Source of the DNA: Lachnospiraceae bacterium
GTDB taxonomy: Bacteria; Bacillota; Clostridia; Lachnospirales; Lachnospiraceae
NCBI GenBank assembly: GCA_014804785.1
Contig: JAAUZD010000030.1
Location: 61,723-125,722, forward strand
Direction: 5' to 3'
Length of the DNA stretch: 64,000 nt
Shown here one piece after another: positions 53,494-63,203 of the stretch (the stretch's first letter is position 1; the number at the start of each line of letters is the position of its first letter). The position numbers and the translations under genes were made by a program. The notes under the pieces are model-generated. The model had not been told where the DNA came from. It saw nothing but the letters and a program-made list of their open reading frames with translations, and did no database searches.

Positions 53494-53919
53494 CTATTCC
53501 TTACTTGTTTGTTCTTTAGGTTTATTTGATGTGGAGGTTTGGGGACTTTCCGAAACGGAATTCGTCATCGTACATCTTCCATCGAAGCATGCACCCTCAT
53601 CTATCACAAGAGAACTGGCTGTAATATTGCCGCAAATGTTGGCTGTGGATAACAAAACTAATTTGGAGAGGGTCGTAATGTCACCGTCTACTTTCCCGGA
53701 GATAATGACACTTTGAGCAGAGATGTTTCCTTTAATGTGGCCCTTGGGACCGAGAATCAGCTTCATTTCACAGGAGCAGTTCCCGTTTATAGTGCCATCT
53801 ATACGAATTGCTTCAGGAGAGGTCAGATCACCGTCAAAGATAGTTCCTTCTCCGATAAGAGTGGTGATTTTAGTGTGTGTATCATCCGTATAAGGCATAT
53901 TTTTGTTTTTTGTTAACAT
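53494..53919 (-). CDS. Bactofilin (polymer-forming cytoskeletal protein)
   Basis: 141 aa. A right-handed beta-helix core (TLIGEGTIFDGDLTSPEAIRIDGTINGNCSCEMKLILGPKGHIKGNISAQSVIISGKVDGDITTLSKLVLLSTANICGNITA) flanked by short polar tails. Bactofilins form filaments without nucleotide and often recruit or position a cell-wall hydrolase encoded next to them; the M23-like gene lies 15 nt upstream. AAAGGAGG precedes the start. Confidence 0.93.
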   Translation of the reverse strand: MLTKNKNMPYTDDTHTKITTLIGEGTIFDGDLTSPEAIRIDGTINGNCSCEMKLILGPKGHIKGNISAQSVIISGKVDGDITTLSKLVLLSTANICGNITASSLVIDEGACFDGRCTMTNSVSESPQTSTSNKPKEQTSKE

Positions 53920-53934
53920 GATTTTATCCTCCTT

Positions 53935-54672
53935 TTATCCTTTGGCATCTAGTACCATCAGCGGATCTATTGGTTGTTCCTCATAAATAACCTGATAATC
54001 CAATTGTGTATCTATGCTAATGGCAACTAAAATATCGCCAATTTGAACTTGTGAACCTTCTTCCAGAAGCGGCTCTGTACCCTGCTGGCACATGTAACGT
54101 GTTATGTAGCCGTTTCCATGATTTATCTCAATGATGAGTGGGTAGGTGTCATCAGAAGTAACTGCAGTTATAGTTCCGTCCCCTGCCGCAATAATGTTGC
54201 CCTCTGCCTGCGTGTTGATAGAGAGGTAGGGATGTTCATCTGAGTATGTGGCGGTTAGAATTCCTGACTCTGAACAGGGGTAACGGCTGGGAAATGAGGA
54301 ATCTGACTCGGGTTCAGATTCTGCTGCATGTTCCATTTCAACTTCTTCTGTATTTACTTGCACTGCATGGCGCAGAGAGTCATTTTCTGTTGCAAGTGCA
54401 AGATTTTCATTATTCAAAGATTCCTTTTCCGCTTCTAACTGCTGTATTAATTGTGCCTGAGAAGCAATTTGCTCATGTAAAGCAGCTTCATTTCTGTTAG
54501 TAGTTAAAACCCAATAGGTGTACCATCCCAAAGCGGCACAGATAAGGAACAGTAAAAAGACAAGCAGACGAATAGAAAAAAGTGAAAGATGAAACTGCTT
54601 GCTGCTCTGTCCCGTATTGGAAATCAGAAGAATGGAAAAGGATTTCTTATGTTTGTGTTTTTGTTGAAGCAT
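53935..54672 (-). CDS. M23-like (LytM) membrane protein without zinc ligands
   Basis: 245 aa. A basic N-terminus, one membrane helix (LLVFLLFLICAALGWYTYWVL), a coiled coil (HEQIASQAQLIQQLEAEKESLNNENLALATE), and a C-terminal LytM/M23 fold (GDGTITAV, IIEINHGNGYITRYMCQQ, GSQVQIGDILVAI). The metal motif HxGxD appears as YLSIN and the HxH as DYQ, so all expected zinc ligands are lost and the domain is probably a non-catalytic scaffold, as in SpoIIQ-like or EnvC-like factors. ATG 54672 follows AGGAGGT. Confidence 0.85.
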   Translation of the reverse strand: MLQQKHKHKKSFSILLISNTGQSSKQFHLSLFSIRLLVFLLFLICAALGWYTYWVLTTNRNEAALHEQIASQAQLIQQLEAEKESLNNENLALATENDSLRHAVQVNTEEVEMEHAAESEPESDSSFPSRYPCSESGILTATYSDEHPYLSINTQAEGNIIAAGDGTITAVTSDDTYPLIIEINHGNGYITRYMCQQGTEPLLEEGSQVQIGDILVAISIDTQLDYQVIYEEQPIDPLMVLDAKG

Positions 54673-54946
54673 AAGGACCTCCTTTCTGCTGTTGATGATA
54701 AGGGCATAATTAATGGCAAAATATGTGCGTCCTTTCATAAAATATGCACTACTAAGTCTAATAAGACCATTCGTAAAAGGGACGAACATTTATATAGACA
54801 TTTTTAAATTGTACCACAAAATGAATAAATGTCAATTCAACCAGTAATTCTCGTCATAGTGAGCGAAGAACTAATGTGATTTATGCATGACAATGATTTT
54901 AAGGCATATAAATAGAATAAGAGCCGGAGAAAAGAAAGTTCTTTGC

Positions 54947-55627
54947 ATGAATCTGAAAAAAAGAATCTTGTCCTGCATTATCGTGCTTGTCCTATTGGCG
55001 ATTATATGCATCATTGGTTTATTACAGCGGGAGAAAATTCCGACCATGGGAAGGGCATTTGAAAGTAAGGACAGTAAGAAGATAGCGCTGACTTTTGATG
55101 ATGGTCCTCACCCCTACTACACAGAGCAGCTGCTGAAGGGATTAAAGGAGCGGGATGTCAAGGTGACTTTTTTCATTACGGGGAAAAGTGCGGAAGCTTA
55201 CCCTGAAATCGTAAAGGAAATTTATGAGAATGGACATCTGATTGGGAATCATACTTACAATCATACGCAGCTCAGCAGCAGGAACAGGGAAGCGTTTAAG
55301 GAAGAAATCATAAGGACCAATGAAGTGATAAAGGAAATAACCGGGGAGGACACGATTTATATACGTCCTCCCTATGGCAGTTGGAACAAAGAATTTGAAA
55401 AGGAACTGAACATGTTTCCGGTACTCTGGACAATCGATCCGCTGGACTGGTGCAGCAGCAATGTTTCCTGCATTGTAAGTGCAGTCTGCGCCAAGGCGGA
55501 GGAAAATGCCATTATCCTTATGCATGACCAGTACAAAACCACGGTAACAGCAGCCCTTGAAATTGTAGACCGGCTTCAGAAAGAAGGATATGAATTTGTT
55601 ACAGTAGACGAGCTGTTGTTTGACTGA
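54947..55627 (+). CDS. Polysaccharide deacetylase (NodB domain)
   Basis: 226 aa from ATG 54947 (an upstream ATG at 54887 is possible; neither has a strong ribosome binding site). One N-terminal membrane helix (ILSCIIVLVLLAIICIIGLL) anchors it outside. CE4 motif 1 TFDDGPH holds the catalytic Asp, motif 2 HTYNH binds zinc (His102 and His106), then RPPYG and the DPLDW motif. It probably removes acetyl groups from peptidoglycan or other cell-wall glycans, similar to PdaA/PgdA. Confidence 0.9.
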   Translation: MNLKKRILSCIIVLVLLAIICIIGLLQREKIPTMGRAFESKDSKKIALTFDDGPHPYYTEQLLKGLKERDVKVTFFITGKSAEAYPEIVKEIYENGHLIGNHTYNHTQLSSRNREAFKEEIIRTNEVIKEITGEDTIYIRPPYGSWNKEFEKELNMFPVLWTIDPLDWCSSNVSCIVSAVCAKAEENAIILMHDQYKTTVTAALEIVDRLQKEGYEFVTVDELLFD

Positions 55628-55754
55628 ATGTTTTTTTAATATTTTCCAGCAGAATTCGATGGAATACAATCGCCAGACATGGTATAATATTTTTCTGGCT
55701 ACGCGGATTCGGGAGTCGAGGGTGGAAATGACAGATTTAAAGGAGTATTGGTAA

Positions 55755-56942
55755 GTGATTGAGCAGTTATATGACGAGGAGGCACGCAGAGCAAGGCACA
55801 GGCTGCGGGTAGAGGAAATGCGGCGGAATAAAGAAAAGCAGATGATGTACCGCAGCTATTTCAAAAAGTATGCACCTCTGGCAGCAGGCGGCGTTGTTAT
55901 CGTTCTTCTTATTTTGGCAGGAATGAAGTTTTTTCATAAATCTTCAGATGAAAAGATGACAGAAATAGACAGTAGTGTAACGGCAGAAACAGATGCTTTA
56001 CCTGACAGACAGGCGGCAGGTACCTTAAATTATAATGAAGGCATCGTCAAAGCGATGGACATAGGTTCTGCAATGGAGCAGCTGAAGGAGGACAGGCGTC
56101 CTAAAGTCTATACAGCTGACAGTACAGCCGACACTGTGCAGTTGGGAAGCATGTTGGCCTCGGGTGATGAATTTTACAGCGATTATGCGATTTTGATAGA
56201 TATGGATAATGACAGTATCCTTGCGGAAAAGTATGCCAGGACAAGGATCAATCCGGCATCTATGACGAAGATTCTTACGGTGCTGGTTGCTGCGGAGCAT
56301 ATTGAGGATTTAGACGATACTTTTACGATGACGCTTGAGATTACTGACTATGGTTATATCCATGACTGTAGCAGTGCAGGTTTTGAAAAAGGCGAGGAGG
56401 TCAGTATAAAGGATTTGTTTTACGGAACGGTATTGCCTTCCGGCGCGGATGCGGCAGTGGGGTTGGCGACCTATGTGGCGGGAAGCCAGGAGGCATTTGT
56501 GGAACTGATGAATGAAAAGCTGGACGAGCTGGGACTGTCACAGACAACGCATTTTACAAATTGCGTGGGAGTTTATGACGAAAATCATTACTGTACGGTG
56601 TATGATATGGCAATGATTATGGAGGCAGCCATGGATAATGAACTTTGCAGGGAAGTCATGTCTGCCCACACCTACACTACATCTAAGACGGTTCAGCATC
56701 CGGAGGGGATAAGCCTATCCAACTTGTTTTTGCGTCGCATTGAGGACAGGGATTGCGGCGGAGAGGTGGTTTGCGGAAAGACCGGCTATGTGGCGCAGTC
56801 AGGAAATTGTGCGGCGAGTTATGCTGTGGATCACAACGGAAAGTACTATATCTGTGTGAGCGCTAAGGCAAACAGTCCGTTGAGATGTATTTCGGATCAT
56901 GCCAAGCTTTACAAGCAGTTCATGGAGGAAGCGGAATTATAA
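55755..56942 (+). CDS. Serine-type D-Ala-D-Ala carboxypeptidase (peptidase S11)
   Basis: 395 aa starting at GTG 55755. The N-terminus has a basic helix and one membrane segment near 43-58. The catalytic Ser169 is in SMTK, the second motif is SGA (231) in place of SGN, and the third is KTG at 342-344. PBP5/DacA-type enzymes trim the terminal D-Ala of peptidoglycan. It is coupled by 15 nt to the second rarA gene downstream, an association that may be chance. Confidence 0.88.
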   Translation: MIEQLYDEEARRARHRLRVEEMRRNKEKQMMYRSYFKKYAPLAAGGVVIVLLILAGMKFFHKSSDEKMTEIDSSVTAETDALPDRQAAGTLNYNEGIVKAMDIGSAMEQLKEDRRPKVYTADSTADTVQLGSMLASGDEFYSDYAILIDMDNDSILAEKYARTRINPASMTKILTVLVAAEHIEDLDDTFTMTLEITDYGYIHDCSSAGFEKGEEVSIKDLFYGTVLPSGADAAVGLATYVAGSQEAFVELMNEKLDELGLSQTTHFTNCVGVYDENHYCTVYDMAMIMEAAMDNELCREVMSAHTYTTSKTVQHPEGISLSNLFLRRIEDRDCGGEVVCGKTGYVAQSGNCAASYAVDHNGKYYICVSAKANSPLRCISDHAKLYKQFMEEAEL

Positions 56943-56957
56943 TGGAAGAACTTCAGA

Positions 56958-58328
56958 ATGGAGAAAATCATGGATTTATTTACATATATGCGGTCAGCTA
57001 ATCTTGAAAAGGAATCCCCGCTGGCGGCAAGAATCCGTCCTTCCACGCTGGATGAAGTGGTTGGGCAGCAGCATATTATTGGAAAGGACAAGCTGTTATA
57101 CCGTGCCATAAAGGCGGATAAGATCAGTTCCATTATTTTTTACGGACCTCCCGGTACTGGAAAGACCACCATTGCCAAGGTGATTGCAAATACCACCAGC
57201 GCGGAGTTTACCCAGATTAATGCTACATCTGCTGGTAAAAAGGACATGGAAGAGGTGGTAAAGGCAGCAAAAGACACCTTAGGCATGTATGGCAGGAAAA
57301 CGATTCTTTTTATCGATGAAATACATCGTTTCAATAAGGGGCAGCAGGATTATCTGCTGCCGTTTGTGGAGGACGGAACGCTCATTCTCATTGGCGCTAC
57401 TACAGAAAATCCCTATTTTGAGGTGAACAGCGCTCTTATATCCCGTTCTATCATTTTTGAATTAAAACCTCTTTCAAGAGAAGATATCAAAGATCTTCTT
57501 CAAAGGGCGGTATATGATGAGGAAAAGGGAATGGGCTCTTATGATGCGGTGATAGATGAGGATGCCATGGAATTTCTGGCGGATGTTTCAGGCGGAGATG
57601 CAAGGCATGCGCTAAATGCCATCGAGCTTGCCATTATGACTACCAATCGTGCCGAAGATGGGAAGATACATATCACGCTGGAAGTAGCACAGGAATGCAT
57701 CCAGAAACGTGCGGTGCGCTATGATAAGACCGGAGATAATCATTATGATACTATCTCAGCTTTTATCAAGAGCATGAGAGGATCGGATCCGGACGCAGCA
57801 GTCTACTATCTGGCGCGGATGCTTTACGCAGGGGAAAGCGTCACCTTTATCGCAAGAAGAATCATGATCTGCGCATCGGAGGATGTAGGGATTGCAGATC
57901 CCCAGGCGATTGTGGTGGCGGCAAATGCTTCTCTGGCAGTGGAGAGAGTAGGAATGCCGGAAGCACAGATTATTCTGGCAGAGGCTGCCATGTATGTGGC
58001 ATGTGCGCCTAAGAGCAATGCCTGCGTAAGAGCAATAAGTGAGGCGATGAAGATAGTGGAAGAAACAGGAAATCTGCCTATTCCCACGCATTTGCAGGAT
58101 GCCCATTACAAAGGTGCGGCAAAGCTGGGACATGGCACGGGATATTTATATGCCCACGATTATCCGAATCATTATGTGGAGCAGCAATATCTGCCCTACG
58201 AGCTGAATGGAAAAGAATTCTATCATCCGTCGGGTAATGGATATGAGGTAAAAGTAAAAGAGCATATGAAGAGAATCAAAAATCAGAAGGAAACAAGAAA
58301 AAATGAATTGGAAAACCGTAAGGAATAA
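56958..58328 (+). CDS. rarA: RarA/MgsA-family AAA+ ATPase, copy 2
   Basis: 456 aa. Same fold as the gene at 1756: PLAARIRPSTLDEVVGQQHIIGK, Walker A GPPGTGKT at about 63-70, Walker B TILFIDEIHRF, sensor TTENPYF, and C-terminal RGSDPDAAVYYLARML, APKSNA and YLPYELNGKEFYHP. The ATG at 56958 or 56970 may be used; both have weak purine-rich sites. It overlaps the DUF5722 start by 26 nt. The two copies differ throughout and so are old paralogues, not recent duplicates. Confidence 0.92.
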   Translation: MEKIMDLFTYMRSANLEKESPLAARIRPSTLDEVVGQQHIIGKDKLLYRAIKADKISSIIFYGPPGTGKTTIAKVIANTTSAEFTQINATSAGKKDMEEVVKAAKDTLGMYGRKTILFIDEIHRFNKGQQDYLLPFVEDGTLILIGATTENPYFEVNSALISRSIIFELKPLSREDIKDLLQRAVYDEEKGMGSYDAVIDEDAMEFLADVSGGDARHALNAIELAIMTTNRAEDGKIHITLEVAQECIQKRAVRYDKTGDNHYDTISAFIKSMRGSDPDAAVYYLARMLYAGESVTFIARRIMICASEDVGIADPQAIVVAANASLAVERVGMPEAQIILAEAAMYVACAPKSNACVRAISEAMKIVEETGNLPIPTHLQDAHYKGAAKLGHGTGYLYAHDYPNHYVEQQYLPYELNGKEFYHPSGNGYEVKVKEHMKRIKNQKETRKNELENRKE

Positions 58329-60195
58329 GGAACCGGCAGGAAATAAGCCTGTTAAAACCAGAAAAGTCAGAAAACGAGCCTTGAAAAAAATGCAAAAAGC
58401 AGGCATGAAGAAGATGATGATAGGGCTTATCATCTTTCTTGCACTTATGATGGTATCGGCTGCGGCGGCAGTGATTTTCTTTCTTGCTCCAGAGGAGGAT
58501 TACGACGGAACAGTTCCGCATATGGATTTATCTGAACTTACAGAGAATGTTGCGGAGGAGATGACGAAAGAAGACATTGGGGAGGGCGTGGTAGATCACA
58601 TCATAACGGCAGGGAGCGCCGTATGGGAATCCTTTCATAAACGTCCAAAGAGTTATGACCTGAAAGAAGAGGATGCAGCGGGCTTTGCTTCCATTACACA
58701 GTGCATCATCAATCCTGATACGAAGAGAATATCTATAACGGTAGAGGGAGACGGCATTCCTAAAAGCGACGATAAATACTACTATCTTTTTGCACTCAAT
58801 ACCTATGACAGCGGAATCTCGGAAGGAAGTGACTACATTGCAAGGGATTATAAAGATAATGTGGCAAGTTTCAGCGCAGCGCTCAACTACAATCTTGCAG
58901 GCAGCCGTCTTTATAAGAAATTTGTAATCGCAGTAAAGAAGGACGGAAAATATATACAGGTAAGCGGCCCTAAGTATATCACCAATCCGGAGGCGATTGC
59001 CAGATACACTTCTGTGTATCAGGAACCGGCATCCAAAAAAGGTCTTCTAGTGGATCCTAACAGATTGCGTGGGAATGAACTGGATGATCTGGGAGTAAAG
59101 CAGGCAGCCTACAATATACCGGTTGCCAGATTGCTGGGACCTACTACGAGTGCGGCTTATCCCACCATTTATTACACCTATAACGGTAAGACCTATGCCT
59201 TTAACGGACAGGTAGTGGCGGAATATGATATTGTCTTCAGCACGCTTACCGCAAAAGGAATTACGACCACGGCTATCATTTTAAATAACTATTCTTCGTC
59301 CTATACACAGCTGATTCACCCCAGGGCACGGGGCGGAGGATCGGCGCCTTATTATATGTTCAACGGAGCGGAGGAATCCGGAGTGGAATATATGGCAGCG
59401 ATTGGTTCTTTTCTTGCGGAACGTTATTCGGACAACAAACACGGAAGGATTTCCAATTGGGTCATAGCTAATGAAATCAATGCGCGTAAAGAGTGGAATC
59501 ATATGGAATACACGGACATTGAAACTTATGTGGAGGAATATGCCAAAGCATTCCGCGTGTTCTACACAGCCATCAAGAGTGTGAGCAGCAGTGCAAGAGT
59601 CTATATTTCCCTGGATCAGCAGTGGGATAGAAATATCAAGAATAATACCAATTATGATGGCAGAGACATTCTGGATGAGTTCAATCAGAACATCACTGCC
59701 AAGGGCAATATTGACTGGGGATTGGCGCAGCATCCATATAATGTGCCGCTGACAGAAGCGAGGACATGGAAGGCATCCAAATATGTGGAACATAATGCAG
59801 GGACTTCCATGATTACCATGGCGAATATAGAAGTGCTGGTCAATTATATGAAGCAGGAGCAGTTCCTGACTGATGACGGGCAGGTACGAAGCATCCTGAT
59901 CAGCGAGCTGGGATACACTTCTCATGCAGGAGAGGCATATCAGGCAGCGGCATACGCTTACGCATATTATAAAATAGCGGCATATGATGAGATTGACGGA
60001 TTCCTTTTAAACCGCGAAACAGATGCGGCAGAAGAAGTGGCGCAGGGGCTGGCATTTGGACTTACCACTTCAGGAGGAGGACATAAGCAGATTTACAATG
60101 TATTTAAATATATAGATACCCCGGAACATGCTGCGTATACGGAGTTTGCAAAGGATGTGATAGGGATTTCCAATTGGAGCGAAATTATTAGATAG
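58303..60195 (+). CDS. DUF5722-family protein, glycoside-hydrolase-like barrel
   Basis: 630 aa. A basic cytoplasmic N-terminus and one membrane segment (about 41-66) anchor an extracellular protein. Residues about 260-600 look like a TIM barrel (GH clan A-like): SNWVIANEIN contains the NE pair typical of the catalytic acid/base, and RSILISELGYT may hold the nucleophile Glu. DUF5722 is annotated as possible glycoside hydrolase, unproven. It is expressed with cell-wall genes upstream (deacetylase, carboxypeptidase), so a cell-surface polysaccharide is a plausible target. Confidence 0.85.
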   Translation: MNWKTVRNKEPAGNKPVKTRKVRKRALKKMQKAGMKKMMIGLIIFLALMMVSAAAAVIFFLAPEEDYDGTVPHMDLSELTENVAEEMTKEDIGEGVVDHIITAGSAVWESFHKRPKSYDLKEEDAAGFASITQCIINPDTKRISITVEGDGIPKSDDKYYYLFALNTYDSGISEGSDYIARDYKDNVASFSAALNYNLAGSRLYKKFVIAVKKDGKYIQVSGPKYITNPEAIARYTSVYQEPASKKGLLVDPNRLRGNELDDLGVKQAAYNIPVARLLGPTTSAAYPTIYYTYNGKTYAFNGQVVAEYDIVFSTLTAKGITTTAIILNNYSSSYTQLIHPRARGGGSAPYYMFNGAEESGVEYMAAIGSFLAERYSDNKHGRISNWVIANEINARKEWNHMEYTDIETYVEEYAKAFRVFYTAIKSVSSSARVYISLDQQWDRNIKNNTNYDGRDILDEFNQNITAKGNIDWGLAQHPYNVPLTEARTWKASKYVEHNAGTSMITMANIEVLVNYMKQEQFLTDDGQVRSILISELGYTSHAGEAYQAAAYAYAYYKIAAYDEIDGFLLNRETDAAEEVAQGLAFGLTTSGGGHKQIYNVFKYIDTPEHAAYTEFAKDVIGISNWSEIIR

Positions 60196-60222
60196 CGGGC
60201 AACAAATACCTTGTTTGGATGA

Positions 60223-60253
60223 AAACGCCGACACGTGAGATGTGTCGGCGTTT
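60223..60253. terminator. Bidirectional terminator
   Basis: AAACGCCGACAC and GTGTCGGCGTTT are perfect complements with a 7-nt loop between the convergent DUF5722 and DUF4364 genes. Confidence 0.88.
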
Positions 60254-60266
60254 GAAATTTTAAATT

Positions 60267-60779
60267 TCAGAAAAGCTGGGCAATCAGGTATTGATAGATA
60301 TCCTGATTTTTCCGCTGCCAGTTGTCGCAGATGGAAGATGCTGTTTCCTCTGAGGGTACAGAAATTGTTATGTCAACCAGAGTGATGCCCTTTTCTTTGG
60401 CAGTCAGATGGGCTTCATATTCACCGGAAGTGGATTTATAGTAGTCTGAGAGAATAGATACTTCATTCCGCATGTCAATTTCGTTTTCCATGAAAAAAGC
60501 GTTGATGTCAGCCTTGATGCTGTCTCCAATCTGATTTTCAAAAAATTTCAGCGTTTCCAGTCCTTCCTTTGTGATGCTCAAGTGTGTACGATTTCGGATA
60601 ACTTGTGCCGTAATGAGACCGGTTTCGGTGAGTTCTCCAATCACTTGCTGAAGGGTGAGGAAATTCGTATATTCTTTTCCTAATATGAAGTCGCTGATTT
60701 GCGCCTTGGTTAACGGAAAGTCAACTCGTTTCAGCATATAAAGTACGATTAATTTGTATAGCATAAAAGGGTCGTGCAT
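60267..60779 (-). CDS. DUF4364-family protein
   Basis: 170 aa. The N-terminal half is a winged-helix pattern (KLIVLYMLKRVDFPLTKAQISDFILGKEYTNFLTLQQVIGELTETGLI) and the C-terminal half is a mixed alpha/beta domain. DUF4364 is widespread in Clostridia and may be a regulator. It is last in a minus-strand operon, 2 nt from the radical SAM gene. Confidence 0.88.
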   Translation of the reverse strand: MHDPFMLYKLIVLYMLKRVDFPLTKAQISDFILGKEYTNFLTLQQVIGELTETGLITAQVIRNRTHLSITKEGLETLKFFENQIGDSIKADINAFFMENEIDMRNEVSILSDYYKSTSGEYEAHLTAKEKGITLVDITISVPSEETASSICDNWQRKNQDIYQYLIAQLF

Positions 60780-60781
60780 TT

Positions 60782-61816
60782 TTATCCATCCTTTTTTTCA
60801 AAATATCTGCCTTGGTAGGAACCTTGCTCTTTCATTTGCCTGTGCAGGGTATTAAGAACGAGGCGTTTGTTACTGCTCCAGAGAGGAAACAGAAGTGAAG
60901 CTTTGGGGGCATCTCCTGTGAGACGGTGAATGACCATGTCAGGGCGAAGGTGCTCCAAAGCCTTCGTCAGAACATCAAGATAAAGTTCTAAAGTAGGAAA
61001 AGAACCGCAGGATTCTGGGGCTTTTTCCCATAATAGCCCTAAATCGGTTCCCGCTAATATATGAAGAAGCTGGAGCTTGATTCCCCAGACGGGCTGTTCG
61101 TTTAAATAATGAATGGTAGAGAGCATATCTTCCCGGCCTTCTCCCGGCAGTCCCAGTATAACGTGCACGATTACCGGTATTCCGGCTTCCTTCAGCCTCT
61201 CTACACTTTCTTTAAAGCATGATAAAGGATACCCCCGTCTGATGAAAGCTGCGGTGTCTTCGTGAATGGTCTGAAGGCCCAGTTCTATCCAGATGAATTT
61301 AGAGGCATATTCTCTTTTGAGCTGCATCAGAAGCTCCAAGACCGGAATGGCAAGACAGTCCGGTCTTGTGGCGATGGAAATACCAGCCGATAAAGGCAGA
61401 TCAAGGGCGAGACGGTAAATCATTTCCAGATATGCGATGGAACCATAGGTGTTAGTGTATGCCTGGAAATATATGATGAAGCGCTGTCCGGTCTTTTTCC
61501 CTGATAAAGAAGAAAGTCCCTCTTGACAAGCGGCATCAAATCTTCTGGCAGTATCGTATGCCGGAAGTGTGCCGAAAACGTCTTCTGGTCTTCCTATAGC
61601 AGCGGCAAAATCGCCACTGCCGCCTGCGCTGCAGAAGATGCATCCTTTTTCACCTAAAGTGCCGTCTCTGTTAGGGCAGGTCATGCCTGCATTTAGGGAT
61701 ATTTTGTAAAGCTTTTCACCGTAAGTGTTCTTGCAGTAAGCATCCAGAGAATAGTAGGGTTTTCCATGCCAGCTTTTGTGTATATGGTTAAAAAACTGAT
61801 TGGAATGGCTGTCCAT
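60782..61816 (-). CDS. TIGR01212-family radical SAM protein
   Basis: 344 aa. SLNAGMTCPNRDGTLGEKGCIFC is the family hallmark (the CxxxxxxxxxCxxC cluster differs from the usual CxxxCxxC), followed by YFQAYTNTYG and VILGLPGEGREDML. Similar to E. coli YhcC, whose reaction is not settled. 6 nt follow the malic enzyme stop, so these genes are one operon. Confidence 0.92.
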   Translation of the reverse strand: MDSHSNQFFNHIHKSWHGKPYYSLDAYCKNTYGEKLYKISLNAGMTCPNRDGTLGEKGCIFCSAGGSGDFAAAIGRPEDVFGTLPAYDTARRFDAACQEGLSSLSGKKTGQRFIIYFQAYTNTYGSIAYLEMIYRLALDLPLSAGISIATRPDCLAIPVLELLMQLKREYASKFIWIELGLQTIHEDTAAFIRRGYPLSCFKESVERLKEAGIPVIVHVILGLPGEGREDMLSTIHYLNEQPVWGIKLQLLHILAGTDLGLLWEKAPESCGSFPTLELYLDVLTKALEHLRPDMVIHRLTGDAPKASLLFPLWSSNKRLVLNTLHRQMKEQGSYQGRYFEKKDG

Positions 61817-61822
61817 ATCTGG

Positions 61823-62974
61823 CTATCTGATATGGGATTTTACAGCCTCGGAAACAAGCTGGGCAACCTTGGGGTTGAAAGCCTCGGGGAGGATGTTATC
61901 TTCATTTAACTCGTTATCAGGAACCAAGGAAGCAATTGCGTTGGCAGCAGCCAGCTTCATTTCTTCCGTAATCTGGGTGGCGCGTCCCTCTAGAGCACCT
62001 TTGAAAATACCAGGAAAAGCAATCACATTGTTGACCTGATTTGGGAAATCGCTTCGTCCTGTACCAACCACTTTAGCACCGGCTGCTTTTGCAAGATCGG
62101 GCATGATTTCAGGAACGGGATTTGCCATGGCAAAGAGAATGGCATCCTGATTCATGGATGATACCATCTCCGGGGTGACGATATTGGGGGCGGAAACACC
62201 CACAAAAATATCCGCGCCCTTTAGGGCGTCGGCTAAGGAGCCTGTCTCATTGCCGGGATTAGTGACTTGAGTCATTTTCTGCTGCATCCAGTTAAGACCT
62301 TCTGTATCCCTTGAGACAATACCCACCTTGTCGCACATTAAGATATTGGGGAATCCATAGGTTAAGAGCAGCTTTGTGATGGCAACGCCGGCGCTTCCGG
62401 CACCGTTTACTACTACCTTACAATTCTCTTTCTTTTTGCCTACGACCTTAAGAGCATTGATAATACCTGCTAAAACTACGATGGCAGTTCCATGCTGGTC
62501 ATCGTGGAAAACAGGAATGTCAAGGATTTCTTTTAAACGCTCTTCAATTTCAAAACAGCGGGGTGCGCTGATATCCTCCAGATTGATTCCGCCAAATCCG
62601 GGAGCAAGATAGGTGACTGCTTTGATGATTTCCTCCGTATCCTGGGTATCCAGACAGATGGGGACCGCATTGACACCTCCAAATTCTTTAAAAAGTACAG
62701 CCTTGCCTTCCATAACGGGCATTGCAGCATAAGGACCGATGTTTCCAAGTCCCAGAACAGCGCTGCCGTCAGAGACAACGGCAACCGTGTTGGCTTTCAT
62801 GGTGTATTTGTAGGCGGCTTCCTTATCCTGCGCGATTACTTTGCAAGGCTCTGCAACGCCGGGGGTGTAGGCGAGGGATAAATCTTCTCTGGATTTAACA
62901 GGGGTCTTGGATATGGTTTCAAGCTTGCCGTTCCACTTTTCATGGAGCATCAGTGCTTTTTCGTTTGTGGTCAT
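61823..62974 (-). CDS. NAD(P)-dependent malic enzyme
   Basis: 383 aa of the short bacterial type. YTPGVAEPC, the metal and substrate region VSDGSAVLGLGNIGPYAAMPVMEGKAVLFKEFGGV, the FHDDQHGTA motif, and the nucleotide-binding VVNGAGSAGVAI are all present. It converts malate to pyruvate and CO2 with reduction of NAD(P). No PTA-like C-terminal domain (as in MaeB) is present. First gene of the operon with the radical SAM and DUF4364 genes. Confidence 0.95.
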   Translation of the reverse strand: MTTNEKALMLHEKWNGKLETISKTPVKSREDLSLAYTPGVAEPCKVIAQDKEAAYKYTMKANTVAVVSDGSAVLGLGNIGPYAAMPVMEGKAVLFKEFGGVNAVPICLDTQDTEEIIKAVTYLAPGFGGINLEDISAPRCFEIEERLKEILDIPVFHDDQHGTAIVVLAGIINALKVVGKKKENCKVVVNGAGSAGVAITKLLLTYGFPNILMCDKVGIVSRDTEGLNWMQQKMTQVTNPGNETGSLADALKGADIFVGVSAPNIVTPEMVSSMNQDAILFAMANPVPEIMPDLAKAAGAKVVGTGRSDFPNQVNNVIAFPGIFKGALEGRATQITEEMKLAAANAIASLVPDNELNEDNILPEAFNPKVAQLVSEAVKSHIR

Positions 62975-63109
62975 AATGATACCTCACTTTTATTTAATCA
63001 TGTGTTTTTTGACATCTGCATCTATCATATAATATTTTTTTTCACGGTGCAAGGAAGAAAAGGAAAGACGAATGATTAGTAATGAAGATGGATATTCTAT
63101 GAATTAGGC

Positions 63110-63138
63110 TTTACATGATTCGAACTCTATGTTATCAT
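63110..63138 (+). promoter_or_regulatory. Probable SigA promoter of the DegV gene
   Basis: TTTACA, 17 nt, TATCAT, ending 65 nt before the ATG. No operator was recognised. Confidence 0.55.
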
Positions 63139-63203
63139 AAGTAGTAATAAAAACCACATACAGCGGTTTTGAATGATTATATGAAATGGTTCTGGAGGTT
63201 GTT

